Shown here in pieces: positions 8,070 through 17,095 of a stretch of 64,000 nt of DNA. The notes beneath the pieces are model-generated. The model was given only the letters and a program-made list of their open reading frames with translations. It was not told where the DNA came from and did not search any database. Where the stretch lies: positions 27,821 through 91,820 of the forward strand of contig NZ_LOIC01000061.1 of the NCBI RefSeq assembly GCF_001684335.1. Direction: 5' to 3'. This stretch comes from Photorhabdus namnaonensis (lineage in GTDB: Bacteria; Pseudomonadota; Gammaproteobacteria; Enterobacterales; Enterobacteriaceae). Every line of letters starts with the position of its first letter. Position 1 is the stretch's first letter. A program made the position numbers and the translations under genes.

Positions 8070-9400
8070 TACCGTAACTCCTCAATTTTTTTATGTTTTA
8101 TTTTTTCTACGATTATATCAAGATTAGCTTGGCTAAAAGCTTCAACATCAATAGTTTTTTCTTCATTTTGAACGATAGGATCGAAATAAAAATAGAACTT
8201 GTTTTTGTCTATTACAGGTGATCGGAAAATAGATATACCCGATTTAGTATCATAATGACGATATGACCAAATATTACGTTTACCACCACCGCCAGGAAGA
8301 TCAACGACAAAGTTCGGGATATTATAGCCAGAAGTCGAGCCTCTTAGAAGTTCTTCCAATTCTAGAGCACTCTTCAGCGTGGTGCGGAAAAATTCACTTC
8401 CTGGAACCAGATCGTGCATATATATATAGTATGGCTCAATATTTATATTTACTAATGAGTCCATTAAATTTTTGAGCTTATCAAAGCTATCATTTATATC
8501 TTTCATTAATACTGTTTGATTTCTTATTTTTATGCCATGATCAAACAGAAAATCGGCTGCTCTCTTCGTTATCCATGTTATTTCGTTGGCGTGGTTAAAA
8601 TGGGTTTGAATCGAAAATTGCTTTCTCTTTTTTAGAGCGAGATTATTTGCATCAATTATTGCGCTAGTCCAATCGTCATCAGCTAGAAATTTAGTAGGCA
8701 ACACGGAAAGTGATTTGGTTGCTATTCTTAATCTCTTTATAGATTGTATATTCAATAGTTCGGTTAACAACATTTTTAGATGTTTGGCAGGAAGTGTATA
8801 CGCATCTCCACCACTGACTACGACATCTTCAATATTTTTATTCATCATGATGTAATCAATAGCATCATGCCAATTTTTTGGCATTGCTACATTGCGATGC
8901 TTGGTGATAGATGCCGTACTTTCACCAACCATATAGCTTCGTGTGCAAAAACGACAGTATACAGGGCAACTATGGTTGGAGAGGAACAGGACTTTATTTG
9001 GGTAACGATGTATTATCCCTTGGACAGGCGAGTCATCACACTCATTCAGTGAATCAAGTCTCAATGCAGGATGATCTTTTTTATATTCACTAAATAATGG
9101 AATAAATTGTTTTCTAATGGGATCGTCATGGAATTTATTCCAATTAATCAATGACAATACATATGGACTTATTTTTATCTGCATAGGGTTTTTAGATAAC
9201 GATAGAGTAAAGTCATCAATGACTTCTTGGGGGAGTTCTTGGCGTAAAAAAAATACTAAATCCTCTCTGTTTTTAATTGTGTTTTTCACTTGCCATTTTT
9301 CAGATAAAAACGTTTCTCGATCAATGCCACGATAGCATTTCAAGCTCTTCCAGAATTCAGTTTCATTGCTCATAAATATCTTCTTGAAATTTAATTGCAC
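8069..9400 (-). CDS. Lysine 2,3-aminomutase-like radical SAM enzyme
   Basis: 443 aa (434 if the ATG at 9373 is used). The radical SAM cluster motif is HSCPVYCRFCTR (Cys145, 149, 152), followed by VVVSGGDA. The PLP lysine is in the PGGGGK motif (Lys374). Asp330 (YYIYMHDLVPG) and Asp367 (NFVVDLPGGGG) lie 37 apart, and Lys374 is 7 further on. This is the same spacing as Asp293, Asp330 and Lys337 of clostridial lysine 2,3-aminomutase, where the two Asp bind the substrate side-chain amine. Arg154 matches the carboxylate-binding Arg. The predicted reaction is L-lysine to L-beta-lysine or a close analogue. It lacks the short EpmB architecture and sits upstream of an aminoacyl-adenylating enzyme. Confidence 0.85.
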   Translation of the reverse strand: MQLNFKKIFMSNETEFWKSLKCYRGIDRETFLSEKWQVKNTIKNREDLVFFLRQELPQEVIDDFTLSLSKNPMQIKISPYVLSLINWNKFHDDPIRKQFIPLFSEYKKDHPALRLDSLNECDDSPVQGIIHRYPNKVLFLSNHSCPVYCRFCTRSYMVGESTASITKHRNVAMPKNWHDAIDYIMMNKNIEDVVVSGGDAYTLPAKHLKMLLTELLNIQSIKRLRIATKSLSVLPTKFLADDDWTSAIIDANNLALKKRKQFSIQTHFNHANEITWITKRAADFLFDHGIKIRNQTVLMKDINDSFDKLKNLMDSLVNINIEPYYIYMHDLVPGSEFFRTTLKSALELEELLRGSTSGYNIPNFVVDLPGGGGKRNIWSYRHYDTKSGISIFRSPVIDKNKFYFYFDPIVQNEEKTIDVEAFSQANLDIIVEKIKHKKIEELR

Positions 9401-9435
9401 GATATGAAAATATTGTGCATAGAATTTTCTAAATT

Positions 9436-10860
9436 TTATCTTCTTGAGAACTTGAGAAATTCGTCTGCTCTCTTATTTATCATTGAGATTATGCTTGAAA
9501 TCTCATTTTTAAACTGTTTTTCAAATCCTAAAGAGCTACATTCAACTTGTGCCATACCTTCAAAAATAATTTGGGAAAATGTATCTACAAGCTTAGGCTT
9601 AAAGTTCATTTCTGCTAATAATTTTCTGTGGGTGCAGATGTGGTCTTGCAGATGCCACCCTAGGCGATCAAGTCTAAATTTGATCGATACAGCTTCTGGT
9701 TCCCACCATTTTGATTTGATATCCAGCTCATTGTCCTTAATATAACTAAGTTGGTTCAACATTTTGATGTGAACACTTTCATAGTGTGAGAAAATATCCG
9801 CTGCTGGACCAATGTCAGCAGTTACTTCGCCTACTTGTGCTTGATGCGTTTCAAAATCAATAATGCACTCAGGGTTATTTTTCTCATGAATAGTGTTGAG
9901 AATCTGTAATCCATGCGCACTTCCCTCACAAAGTATGCAGTGTACGATGTTTTCCCGTAAACTGCGCTCATGTTTTAGAGCAATAACATCCAACATCTCA
10001 TCAGGAACCCCAATGAAATCTGATTGTAATTTCCTGTAGTTTTTGTGCCAGTTAGATAAAATAAAATGAGTTTTTTTATTCTTCCTGCGAGGCTCGACAG
10101 CAAGTTCAATATTATTGGCTGTGGTTATCAACTCTTGGTAAATCTGGAATGAAAGTTCTCGTACACAATCAGTATACCATTTCCAATCGCCGTCACCATC
10201 TGTGTAAGGCCATTCTTTCATAACAACGCTATCTTCTATCTTTCTTAGATTTTTTAGCAATCGGACAACGGAAATTGAGAGTTCACTATAATTTATTTCC
10301 GAATCAAGAAAGCTTGAATACTCATTACCTTGTTTTTTTTCGATGATTATCTTTGCCTGATTATAGGCGTTGTGGTCATTATTGTTTTTTGTGATTATTT
10401 TTTTTGCTATATCAGATGCTTTATCTTGATTTTTATTGAGAAAGTGATATTTTGCAAGTCCTATTTCCAATTGAGAGTGAATTAAATCTTGGTTAAATAC
10501 ACCTTCATTTTCGTTATGAGTATAAGAGTACCCCTTTGAGTGTCTTGTTTGTCTAGGAACATAGCTGAATTCATGGCTGCGACTACCATCGTGATTAAGT
10601 ACTTGCAGAATTGGAGATGCTACAAATATGTGATTGTTAATGATTTTTTTATCATTTTCTGAAGGGTTAAATGAAGATACTTTGACGGGGAAATAGTGAT
10701 CCAGGATGCAATCTTGACTGTTAATATTTTCCAGCAGTGAGTCAAGTTCATTGCAGCAACTGAGTTGATCACTGTGAATAAACAGCAGAACCGGCTTTCC
10801 AGATTTTTGATGCTCATTATTATAAAAAGAGTCAGAATTATTCCATCTAATCATATGCAT
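9436..10860 (-). CDS. Thioredoxin-like / DinB-like protein of unknown function
   Basis: 474 aa, first gene of the aminomutase operon. Residues about 20-110 look like a thioredoxin fold (KPVLLFIHSDQLSCCNEL, later VASPILQVLNHDG with the usual cis-Pro region), but the CxxC is degenerate (LSCC). A helical middle part (NQDKASDIAKKI..., about 140-175) may be TPR-like. The C-terminus (about 335-470) contains FRLDRLGWHLQDHICTHRKL, similar to the FRLHRFxxHLxxH segment of DinB-fold proteins, which bind metal and often act on thiol adducts. Function is unknown; a metal- or thiol-dependent step in the pathway is a guess. Confidence 0.5.
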   Translation of the reverse strand: MHMIRWNNSDSFYNNEHQKSGKPVLLFIHSDQLSCCNELDSLLENINSQDCILDHYFPVKVSSFNPSENDKKIINNHIFVASPILQVLNHDGSRSHEFSYVPRQTRHSKGYSYTHNENEGVFNQDLIHSQLEIGLAKYHFLNKNQDKASDIAKKIITKNNNDHNAYNQAKIIIEKKQGNEYSSFLDSEINYSELSISVVRLLKNLRKIEDSVVMKEWPYTDGDGDWKWYTDCVRELSFQIYQELITTANNIELAVEPRRKNKKTHFILSNWHKNYRKLQSDFIGVPDEMLDVIALKHERSLRENIVHCILCEGSAHGLQILNTIHEKNNPECIIDFETHQAQVGEVTADIGPAADIFSHYESVHIKMLNQLSYIKDNELDIKSKWWEPEAVSIKFRLDRLGWHLQDHICTHRKLLAEMNFKPKLVDTFSQIIFEGMAQVECSSLGFEKQFKNEISSIISMINKRADEFLKFSRR

Positions 10861-11206
10861 ACCTCATTTTAATCTATCGTTTAGTTATCAGGGAAAATTC
10901 AAAAAATAAACAACATGAAATATTTTTAACACATAATAATCATGTGTCAATACTAAATAGTCAATTCATTAATGTTTTTTTATTCCATTGATATTGAATG
11001 ATTTTTTTGATTTTAAAGTGAGTTGTATACCTCTTGTCCTTACACCAGTTTGATGAATGATGTAAGAAACTAATGTGACGGACAATGGCATTTATATGTC
11101 GTAGAGGGAGATAGATACGTGTCTTAAAAACTTGTTATAATTTGCATTTCCGCGTGTCAGCTACTAAAAGTGATATTATTATCAATAGATTAGAAAGGAA
11201 GACTAT
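10861..11206. promoter_or_regulatory. Divergent promoter region of the aminomutase operon and the aminotransferase
   Basis: 346 bp, very AT-rich, between genes that diverge. Both transcription units must start here. A TTGTTATAATTT stretch lies near 11131-11142, within the last 80 bp before the aminotransferase, and could be its -10 region. No operator was identified. Confidence 0.5.
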
Positions 11207-12376
11207 ATGCAGGATTGGAACATTCAATTTTTTGATGTACATGTTTCACGTTTAGGTTCTCATTCTAGCAAATGGGATAAACCTAATCAGGACAATATAC
11301 TGCCATTTTCAGTTGCCGACATGGATTTTCACTCCCCACCTGCGATTCTGGCTTCCCTTTCTAATAATATTCGACATGGCGTATTTGGTTATTCCTATGT
11401 GCCCGAAGATTACTTTAATTCAATCATTAATTGGTTTTCTAGAAGACATAATTGCAATATCTCACGCGAGTGGCTTGTTTATGCGCCAGGTGTTGACTAT
11501 TCTATATCTTCAATAATAAAAAACATTTCATCAAAAGGTGACGAAATTATAATTCAGGAGCCTGTCTATAATATGTTCGATTCATGTATAAAAAACACAG
11601 GTCGAAATGTACTGGTTAACAAACTTATTTATCGTAATAATGCATATTATATTGATTTTGAAGACCTTGAAATTAAAACTGCGCGAGAGTCATGTAAGGC
11701 AATTATATTTTGCAATCCACATAACCCCATAGGAAGGGTGTGGTCAGAGGATGAGATATCTCTATTAGGAGATATTTGTTTTAGGCATGGGGTTGTGGTG
11801 ATCTCTGATGAGAGTTATTGTGATATGGTTTTTGGTGAGAATAAGCATATCCCTTTTCAATACCACAAAAAAAACATGCAATTTAATTCTGTAATATGTT
11901 TCTCTCCTGGCAAGTCTTTTAATATTTCAGGCATTAAGCAAGGAGGGATTATTATAAATGACTCTTATCTCAGGGAAAAGGTGAAGGATACAATTGAAAA
12001 GGAGTTTTTTAACGATGTAAGTATATTCGCTATTTCATCGTTAATTGCAGCTTATAATGAATCAGAATGGTGGTTGGATAATGTTAAAATTTATATTTAT
12101 CGTAATTATCAGTTTCTTAGAAAGTATATTGGTAGATATCTACCCAAATGTAAAATAGTAGAGCTACAAGGAACATATTTAGCTTGGGTGGATGTTAGTA
12201 ACACAGGATTTAATGGCGATCAGATTCTACACCTACTAAAAACCAAGGTTGGAATAACTGTAAATAGCGGTTCTATATATGGCGATTCCGGTATTTTTTT
12301 TATTAGAGTGAATCTTGCATGCAGATATAGTGTTCTAAAGGAGGCAGTAAGAAGGTTAAAGTATATGGACTATTAA
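11207..12376 (+). CDS. PLP-dependent aminotransferase / C-S lyase (PatB/MalY type)
   Basis: 389 aa, fold type I class I/II aminotransferase of the PatB/MalY branch. Seen: the N-terminal VADMDFHSPPAI, NPHNPIGRVWS, SDESYCDMVF, and the Schiff-base lysine Lys236 in FSPGKSFNISGIKQGG. Related enzymes are cystathionine beta-lyases or aminotransferases. An AGAAAGGA ribosome site precedes ATG 11207. It is transcribed away from the aminomutase operon from a shared intergenic region and has the same low GC, so it probably belongs to the same island. Substrate is unknown. A housekeeping C-S lyase role is the alternative. Confidence 0.75.
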   Translation: MQDWNIQFFDVHVSRLGSHSSKWDKPNQDNILPFSVADMDFHSPPAILASLSNNIRHGVFGYSYVPEDYFNSIINWFSRRHNCNISREWLVYAPGVDYSISSIIKNISSKGDEIIIQEPVYNMFDSCIKNTGRNVLVNKLIYRNNAYYIDFEDLEIKTARESCKAIIFCNPHNPIGRVWSEDEISLLGDICFRHGVVVISDESYCDMVFGENKHIPFQYHKKNMQFNSVICFSPGKSFNISGIKQGGIIINDSYLREKVKDTIEKEFFNDVSIFAISSLIAAYNESEWWLDNVKIYIYRNYQFLRKYIGRYLPKCKIVELQGTYLAWVDVSNTGFNGDQILHLLKTKVGITVNSGSIYGDSGIFFIRVNLACRYSVLKEAVRRLKYMDY

Positions 12377-12443
12377 TAATTTTTGGTCACGTATTCAATC
12401 CATTGATGCTCATGTATAATCGCCATTCTTTCGGAGAAATTAA

Positions 12444-12645
12444 ATGGCGATCGTTGAAGTAAAATGTCGATTTTGTCAGCAAACTGAATTTGTTAAAAAG
12501 CGATGCTGGTCACCAATGCTATCGCTGCTTATCTTGCTTCGGTACCTGCCAGAGTTGTTTCCCAAACTCGACGATGCGGGGTATTGTTCACTATTCATTT
12601 ATAAGAACGGTCTGCAACAATTACGCCTGTTGGGATAGGCGCTAA
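12444..12645 (+). pseudogene. IS1-like insA remnant, frameshifted
   Basis: The frame opens MAIVEVKCRFCQQTEFVKK. A one-base shift in the A run then lets the other frame continue KSDAGHQCYRCLSCF..., which mirrors InsA of IS1 (zinc-finger CxxC, then GKSxAGHQRYxC). It ends at TAA 12643-12645 without an insB frame. No terminal inverted repeats were recognised. It is a dead IS1-family fragment at the border between the accessory island and hmp. Confidence 0.6.
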
Positions 12646-12869
12646 ATTTACCCATGACTCTTGAAATCAATGGAGCTGACGTCCAATAAGACGGGCTCCA
12701 TGATAAATAAACTCTATAAAGTCTCTAAAATGATGATGAATTGGTTTTTTCAGTCACATCAAGCACATTCAATATACATGAATATTGAATATCAGAGCCC
12801 ATAAATTAAAGATAGTTTATGATCAGTTCACTTTATTGGCTATTATCACCGTAATATTAAGCTGAAAAT
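12646..12869. other. Intergenic DNA downstream of hmp
   Basis: AT-rich, no gene seen. It contains an AATATACATGAATATTGAATAT-like stretch of short direct and inverted repeats (about 12770-12791), but no clear terminator. Confidence 0.4.
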
Positions 12870-14060
12870 TTAAATCACCTTATGTGGACCAAAACATTCA
12901 TAGTGAATAAATTGTTTATCAATTCCCATATCCAATAACTGTTTCGCTACATATTGCATAAAAGGGACTGGACCACAGAAATAGAAGTGCATTCCTTCTG
13001 TTTTTAACGCTTCATTCAGAACCGTCAGATCCATAAAGCCTTTGTGTTGATAATGAATATCCCGTTGATCTTCATCCCTTGGTTCGCGGTACCAAATTGT
13101 GCTAGTAAAATTTGGCATTGTTTGCGCCATTGTTGCGACTTCATTGCTAAACGCATGATGGCCGCCGTGTTCCGCCGCATGTAACCAGTTAATCTGGCTA
13201 TTATGGTTTTGCTGGTGGAGGTGATGCAGCATACTCATCATGGGGGTCAGGCCAACGCCCGCAGAAATCAAAGTAACCGGCGTGTCTGGTTTAATATCAA
13301 GGAAAAAATCGCCGCGTGGAGCAGCCAGCCAGACGGTATCGCCTTCTTGCATTTTATCGTGCATATGGTTGGAAACGATTCCTTGTGGTTCACGTTTAAT
13401 CGCAATCCGGTAGCTGGAGCCGTTTGGTGCTGCCGTCAGTGAATACTGGCGAATTTCTCGGTTGTCAAAACTATCGTCTGCCAGATAAATACTCAAATAT
13501 TGACCAGGTTTATAGTCCATTACTTTCCCGCCATCTTGAGGTACAAATTCAAAGCTACAAATAACGTCACTTTTTACCTCTTTCCGATTAATACGGAATG
13601 GGCGTAAACCACGCCAGCCGCCATCTGTCGATTCACCACTATGATAGATTTGCTCTTCACGATTGATAAAAACATCAGCCAGCACGCCATAAGCTTTTCC
13701 CCAGGCGTCCAGAATGTCATTTCCCGGTTGGAACATTTCATCTAATGTTGCCAACAGGTGAGTGCCGACAATTTGATAATGTTCCGGTTGAATATTCAGA
13801 CTGGCGTGTTTATGAGCGATTTTTTCCACTGCCGGTAGTAGTACCTCTAAGTGATCAATATTGGCTGCATAAGCGCAGATCGCATTGAACAGGGCTTCAC
13901 GTTGATCGCCGTTAAGTTGATGACTCATATTAAAAATGTTTTTCAACTCAGGATTATGTTTAAACATCCGCTCATAGAAGTGTGCTGTCAGTTTTGGACC
14001 AGTAGCAGAAAGTAATGGAATAGTTGATTTGACGGTTGCAATAGTTTGGCTATCCAGCAT
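12870..14060 (-). CDS. hmp: Flavohemoprotein (nitric oxide dioxygenase)
   Basis: 396 aa, the same length as E. coli Hmp. It oxidises NO to nitrate using O2 and NAD(P)H in the cytoplasm. The globin domain (1-138) has Tyr29, Gln53 and proximal His85. The FAD domain has RQYS (204-207), and the NAD domain has [11 protein letters not shown]. The C-terminus has YECFGPHK. It stands alone, divergent from glyA as in enterobacteria. An NsrR-like operator lies 44-66 bp upstream of the start codon, so nitrosative-stress induction is likely. Confidence 0.97.
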   Translation of the reverse strand: MLDSQTIATVKSTIPLLSATGPKLTAHFYERMFKHNPELKNIFNMSHQLNGDQREALFNAICAYAANIDHLEVLLPAVEKIAHKHASLNIQPEHYQIVGTHLLATLDEMFQPGNDILDAWGKAYGVLADVFINREEQIYHSGESTDGGWRGLRPFRINRKEVKSDVICSFEFVPQDGGKVMDYKPGQYLSIYLADDSFDNREIRQYSLTAAPNGSSYRIAIKREPQGIVSNHMHDKMQEGDTVWLAAPRGDFFLDIKPDTPVTLISAGVGLTPMMSMLHHLHQQNHNSQINWLHAAEHGGHHAFSNEVATMAQTMPNFTSTIWYREPRDEDQRDIHYQHKGFMDLTVLNEALKTEGMHFYFCGPVPFMQYVAKQLLDMGIDKQFIHYECFGPHKVI

Positions 14061-14103
14061 GGTGAAGCTCCTGAATTTATTTCAAGTGGGTAATGAAATT
14101 TAT

Positions 14104-14126
14104 AACATGTATTTTTAATGCAACTT
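14104..14126 (-). promoter_or_regulatory. NsrR-type operator upstream of hmp
   Basis: On the minus strand the 23-bp site reads AAGTTGCATT, A, AAAATACATGTT. It is an 11-1-11 inverted repeat close to the NsrR consensus (AAGATGYATTT with its complement). It lies 44 bp upstream of the hmp start codon, the position expected for NO-responsive repression. Confidence 0.75.
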
Positions 14127-14303
14127 ATACTCTTTTAGGGATTTTGTAAATATAGAGTGTGGTCTTTATGGTGAAAAAATATGCCTAAAAGATATTTACA
14201 CTAAAGAAAGAACTACTTTAGGTCATAAATTCCAACCAAACAGGAAAAATTCAGCGTAATTTTCATTCTTCTATTTAAAACAGATATCTTGCTTGTGATA
14301 GGT

Positions 14304-14319
14304 ATGCAATCGTTTGCGT
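14304..14319. promoter_or_regulatory. PurR-type operator upstream of glyA
   Basis: ATGCAATCGTTTGCGT; its complement ACGCAAACGATTGCAT matches the PurR consensus ACGCAAACGTTTNCGT at most positions. It lies about 110 bp before glyA, which is a PurR target in E. coli. Confidence 0.65.
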
Positions 14320-14428
14320 AAAATATTTTGTCAAGACTATCTCATTCGGTGAAAAGGGTTTACACTGTGTGCCATTCGGCCCCTTGGGGTGTTGTTTGAA
14401 GAGAAGTTAGCTGAGTCAGGAGAACCCA

Positions 14429-15682
14429 ATGTTAAAGCGTGAAATGAATATTGCTAGTTATGATCCCGAACTATGGCAGGCGATGGAGCAGGAAGTTGTT
14501 CGTCAGGAAGAGCATATCGAGTTAATTGCTTCTGAAAACTATACCAGCCCAAGAGTTATGCAGGCACAGGGCTCTCAACTCACTAACAAATATGCTGAAG
14601 GTTATCCGGGTAAACGCTACTACGGTGGCTGTGAGTATGTCGATGTTGTTGAACAATTAGCTATCGATCGTGCTAAGGCGCTGTTTGGCGCTGATTATGC
14701 CAACGTTCAGCCACACTCTGGTTCTCAAGCGAACGCGGCGGTTTATATGGCTTTGCTGCAACCGGGCGATACGGTTCTGGGGATGAATTTAGCACATGGC
14801 GGTCATTTGACTCACGGTTCTCCGGTTAACTTCTCTGGTAAGTTATATAACGTTGTGCCTTATGGCATTGATGAGAGCGGTAAAATCGATTATGACGATA
14901 TCGCGGCACAAGCTCAAAAACACCAGCCAAAAATGATTATCGGCGGTTTCTCGGCTTACTCCGGTGTGGTTGACTGGGCAAAGATGCGTGAAATCGCAGA
15001 CAGCATTGGTGCTTATTTGTTCGTTGATATGGCGCACGTCGCTGGCCTGATCGCCGCGGGAGTATACCCTAACCCGGTTCCTCACGCTCACATTGTCACG
15101 ACTACGACGCATAAAACACTGGCCGGTCCGCGTGGCGGTTTGATCCTGGCGAAAGGTGGCGATGAAGAGCTGTATAAAAAACTGAACTCTTCTGTATTCC
15201 CGGGTTGTCAGGGTGGGCCTCTGATGCATGTTATCGCAGGTAAAGCGGTGGCATTGAAGGAAGCAATGGAACCAGAATTCAAAGCGTATCAACATCAGGT
15301 TGCTGATAACGCGAAAGCTATGGTTGAAGTGTTTTTGGCACGTGGTTACAAAGTGGTTTCTGGCGGTACAGAAAACCACCTGTTCTTGTTGGATCTGGTT
15401 GATAAAGAGATCACGGGTAAAGATGCCGATGCTGCGTTAGGCCGTGCAAATATCACGGTAAATAAAAATAGCGTGCCTAATGATCCGAAGAGCCCATTTG
15501 TGACTTCCGGTGTGCGTATCGGTACGCCTGCGATCACCCGCCGAGGCTTTAAACAAGCAGAAGCATGTGAACTGGCTGGCTGGATGTGTGATGTATTGGA
15601 CAACATCAATGATGAAGCGACCATTGAAACAACTAAGCAGAAAGTTCTGGCTATTTGCGCGAAATATCCGGTTTACGCATAA
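14429..15682 (+). CDS. glyA: Serine hydroxymethyltransferase
   Basis: 417 aa, identical in length to E. coli GlyA and colinear with it. It interconverts serine plus tetrahydrofolate with glycine plus 5,10-methylene-tetrahydrofolate, the main one-carbon source. The PLP lysine is Lys229 in [14 protein letters not shown]. Also seen are SENYTS near 35-40 and GGHLTHG. An AGGAG ribosome site precedes ATG 14429. Divergent from hmp with a PurR-like box between them. Confidence 0.98.
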   Translation: MLKREMNIASYDPELWQAMEQEVVRQEEHIELIASENYTSPRVMQAQGSQLTNKYAEGYPGKRYYGGCEYVDVVEQLAIDRAKALFGADYANVQPHSGSQANAAVYMALLQPGDTVLGMNLAHGGHLTHGSPVNFSGKLYNVVPYGIDESGKIDYDDIAAQAQKHQPKMIIGGFSAYSGVVDWAKMREIADSIGAYLFVDMAHVAGLIAAGVYPNPVPHAHIVTTTTHKTLAGPRGGLILAKGGDEELYKKLNSSVFPGCQGGPLMHVIAGKAVALKEAMEPEFKAYQHQVADNAKAMVEVFLARGYKVVSGGTENHLFLLDLVDKEITGKDADAALGRANITVNKNSVPNDPKSPFVTSGVRIGTPAITRRGFKQAEACELAGWMCDVLDNINDEATIETTKQKVLAICAKYPVYA

Positions 15683-15875
15683 ATTAAAATTTCAATAAAT
15701 CATTACAAAACCTGCTCCGGCTAACGTTGTTTGCTTAAGCGAAATATTAGAGAAATGGTGGATGGATTTTCCCTTGGGAATATCCATTCCAATATAGTTC
15801 TCAATATATTAAATCTCTTAGGCTTAATTAGGTTAGTTTAGAGCGGGTTTTTTGCATTTTTTACCAGGGGGATTA

Positions 15876-17021
15876 ATGGTTATTCGATCGACGCGCTGGC
15901 TGGCGTTAGATTACTTCACATATTTCTTTTCTTACGGGATATTTTTACCTTTCTGGGCAACTTGGCTCCAGGGTGAAGGTATAGAGTACGATATGATAGG
16001 GATTTTATTGGGGGCTGGTTTGGTTTCCCGTTTCCTGGGCAGTTTATTGATCGCGCCTACAGTGAAAAATCCCGCAAAACTTATTCTTGCACTGCGTATA
16101 TTGGCATTGCTGACTTTGATTTTCGCTGTTGGCTTTACATTAGGAAATCATTGGGCGTGGCTTTTGATCGTCATGGTTGGTTTCAATCTATTTTTTGCGC
16201 CGATGATGCCATTGGGTGATGCGCTGGCGGGAACATGGCAAAAGCAATTTCCTTTTGATTACGGCAAGATACGGGTTTGGGGTTCAATCGCCTTTATTAT
16301 CAGTTCAGCGTTAACCGGGGAATTAATTTCTGTCTGGGGACATCGTGCCATCCTCATCACGATATTATTTAGCATCTTCTCTACCTTGTTGGTGACATTA
16401 CTTAGTCCCTCTATTATGCCGGTTGGGGAAGCCAAATCCGCCAAAGTGGATGTCGTGTCATTTAAACAGTTGTTGTCTGAAAAATCGGTACGCCGATTCC
16501 TGTTGTGTGTGGCTTTATTGCAGGGCGCCCACGCGGGATATTACAGTTTCAGTGCAATTTACTGGGAAAGCGTGGGTTATTCCGCCTCGGTAGTCGGTTA
16601 TCTCTGGTCATTGGGCGTAGTGGCGGAAGTGGTTATTTTTATTCTGAGTAATAAATTATTTCGACGCTGGAGTGCCCGTAATCTTCTGCTGCTTTCTGGT
16701 ATATGCGGTGTTGTCCGCTGGGGATTGATGGGAACATTCACCGCATTACCGGTGTTGATTATCGTTCAAATCTTGCATTGTGGTACGTTCACTGTCTGCC
16801 ATTTGGCGGCGATGCGTTTTATCGGTGCGAGAAAGGAAGGGGAAATTGTGCGTTTGCAAGCGGCCTATTCAGCGTTGGCAATGGGGGGAGGTATCGCTGT
16901 CATGACGGTAATTGCCGGATTTATGTATGATTATCTGCATAGTGGCATTTTCTGGATGATGGCTTTGGTTGCTTTTCCTGCTATCTTCTTGCGACCACAG
17001 GTTAAAGCTCATAATTATTAA
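15876..17021 (+). CDS. hcaT: MFS transporter, HcaT family
   Basis: 381 aa from ATG 15876, preceded by AGGGGGA; the longer frame from 15852 has no such site. The protein is colinear with E. coli HcaT: STRWLALDYFTYFFSYGIFL at the start, then GFNLFFAPMMPL, LLQGAHAGYYSFSAIYW and LQILHCGTFTVCH-type stretches. About 12 membrane spans. E. coli HcaT is annotated as a 3-phenylpropionate importer, but the hca catabolic genes are not here, so the true substrate is open. It follows glyA, with no overlap with the tre genes. Confidence 0.85.
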   Translation: MVIRSTRWLALDYFTYFFSYGIFLPFWATWLQGEGIEYDMIGILLGAGLVSRFLGSLLIAPTVKNPAKLILALRILALLTLIFAVGFTLGNHWAWLLIVMVGFNLFFAPMMPLGDALAGTWQKQFPFDYGKIRVWGSIAFIISSALTGELISVWGHRAILITILFSIFSTLLVTLLSPSIMPVGEAKSAKVDVVSFKQLLSEKSVRRFLLCVALLQGAHAGYYSFSAIYWESVGYSASVVGYLWSLGVVAEVVIFILSNKLFRRWSARNLLLLSGICGVVRWGLMGTFTALPVLIIVQILHCGTFTVCHLAAMRFIGARKEGEIVRLQAAYSALAMGGGIAVMTVIAGFMYDYLHSGIFWMMALVAFPAIFLRPQVKAHNY

Positions 17022-17095
17022 CAATATACATTTAGTTTCTTGCAATATTTTTGTAAGAAACTAAATGCCTCTTAATCATATTTTTATGAGATATC

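Noticed and set aside
8069-9400. EpmB (EF-P lysine aminomutase) identity for the radical SAM enzyme
   Set aside because: The protein is about 100 residues longer than EpmB, has the KamA-type substrate aspartates and C-terminal extension, and is not near epmA or efp.
12444-12638. A 64-aa gene after the aminotransferase
   Set aside because: It is a frameshifted IS1-like insA fragment; the CxxC and GHQ motifs fall in two frames.
14061-14428. Riboswitch between hmp and glyA
   Set aside because: No glycine or other aptamer pattern was recognised; the region is explained by NsrR and PurR sites and promoters.
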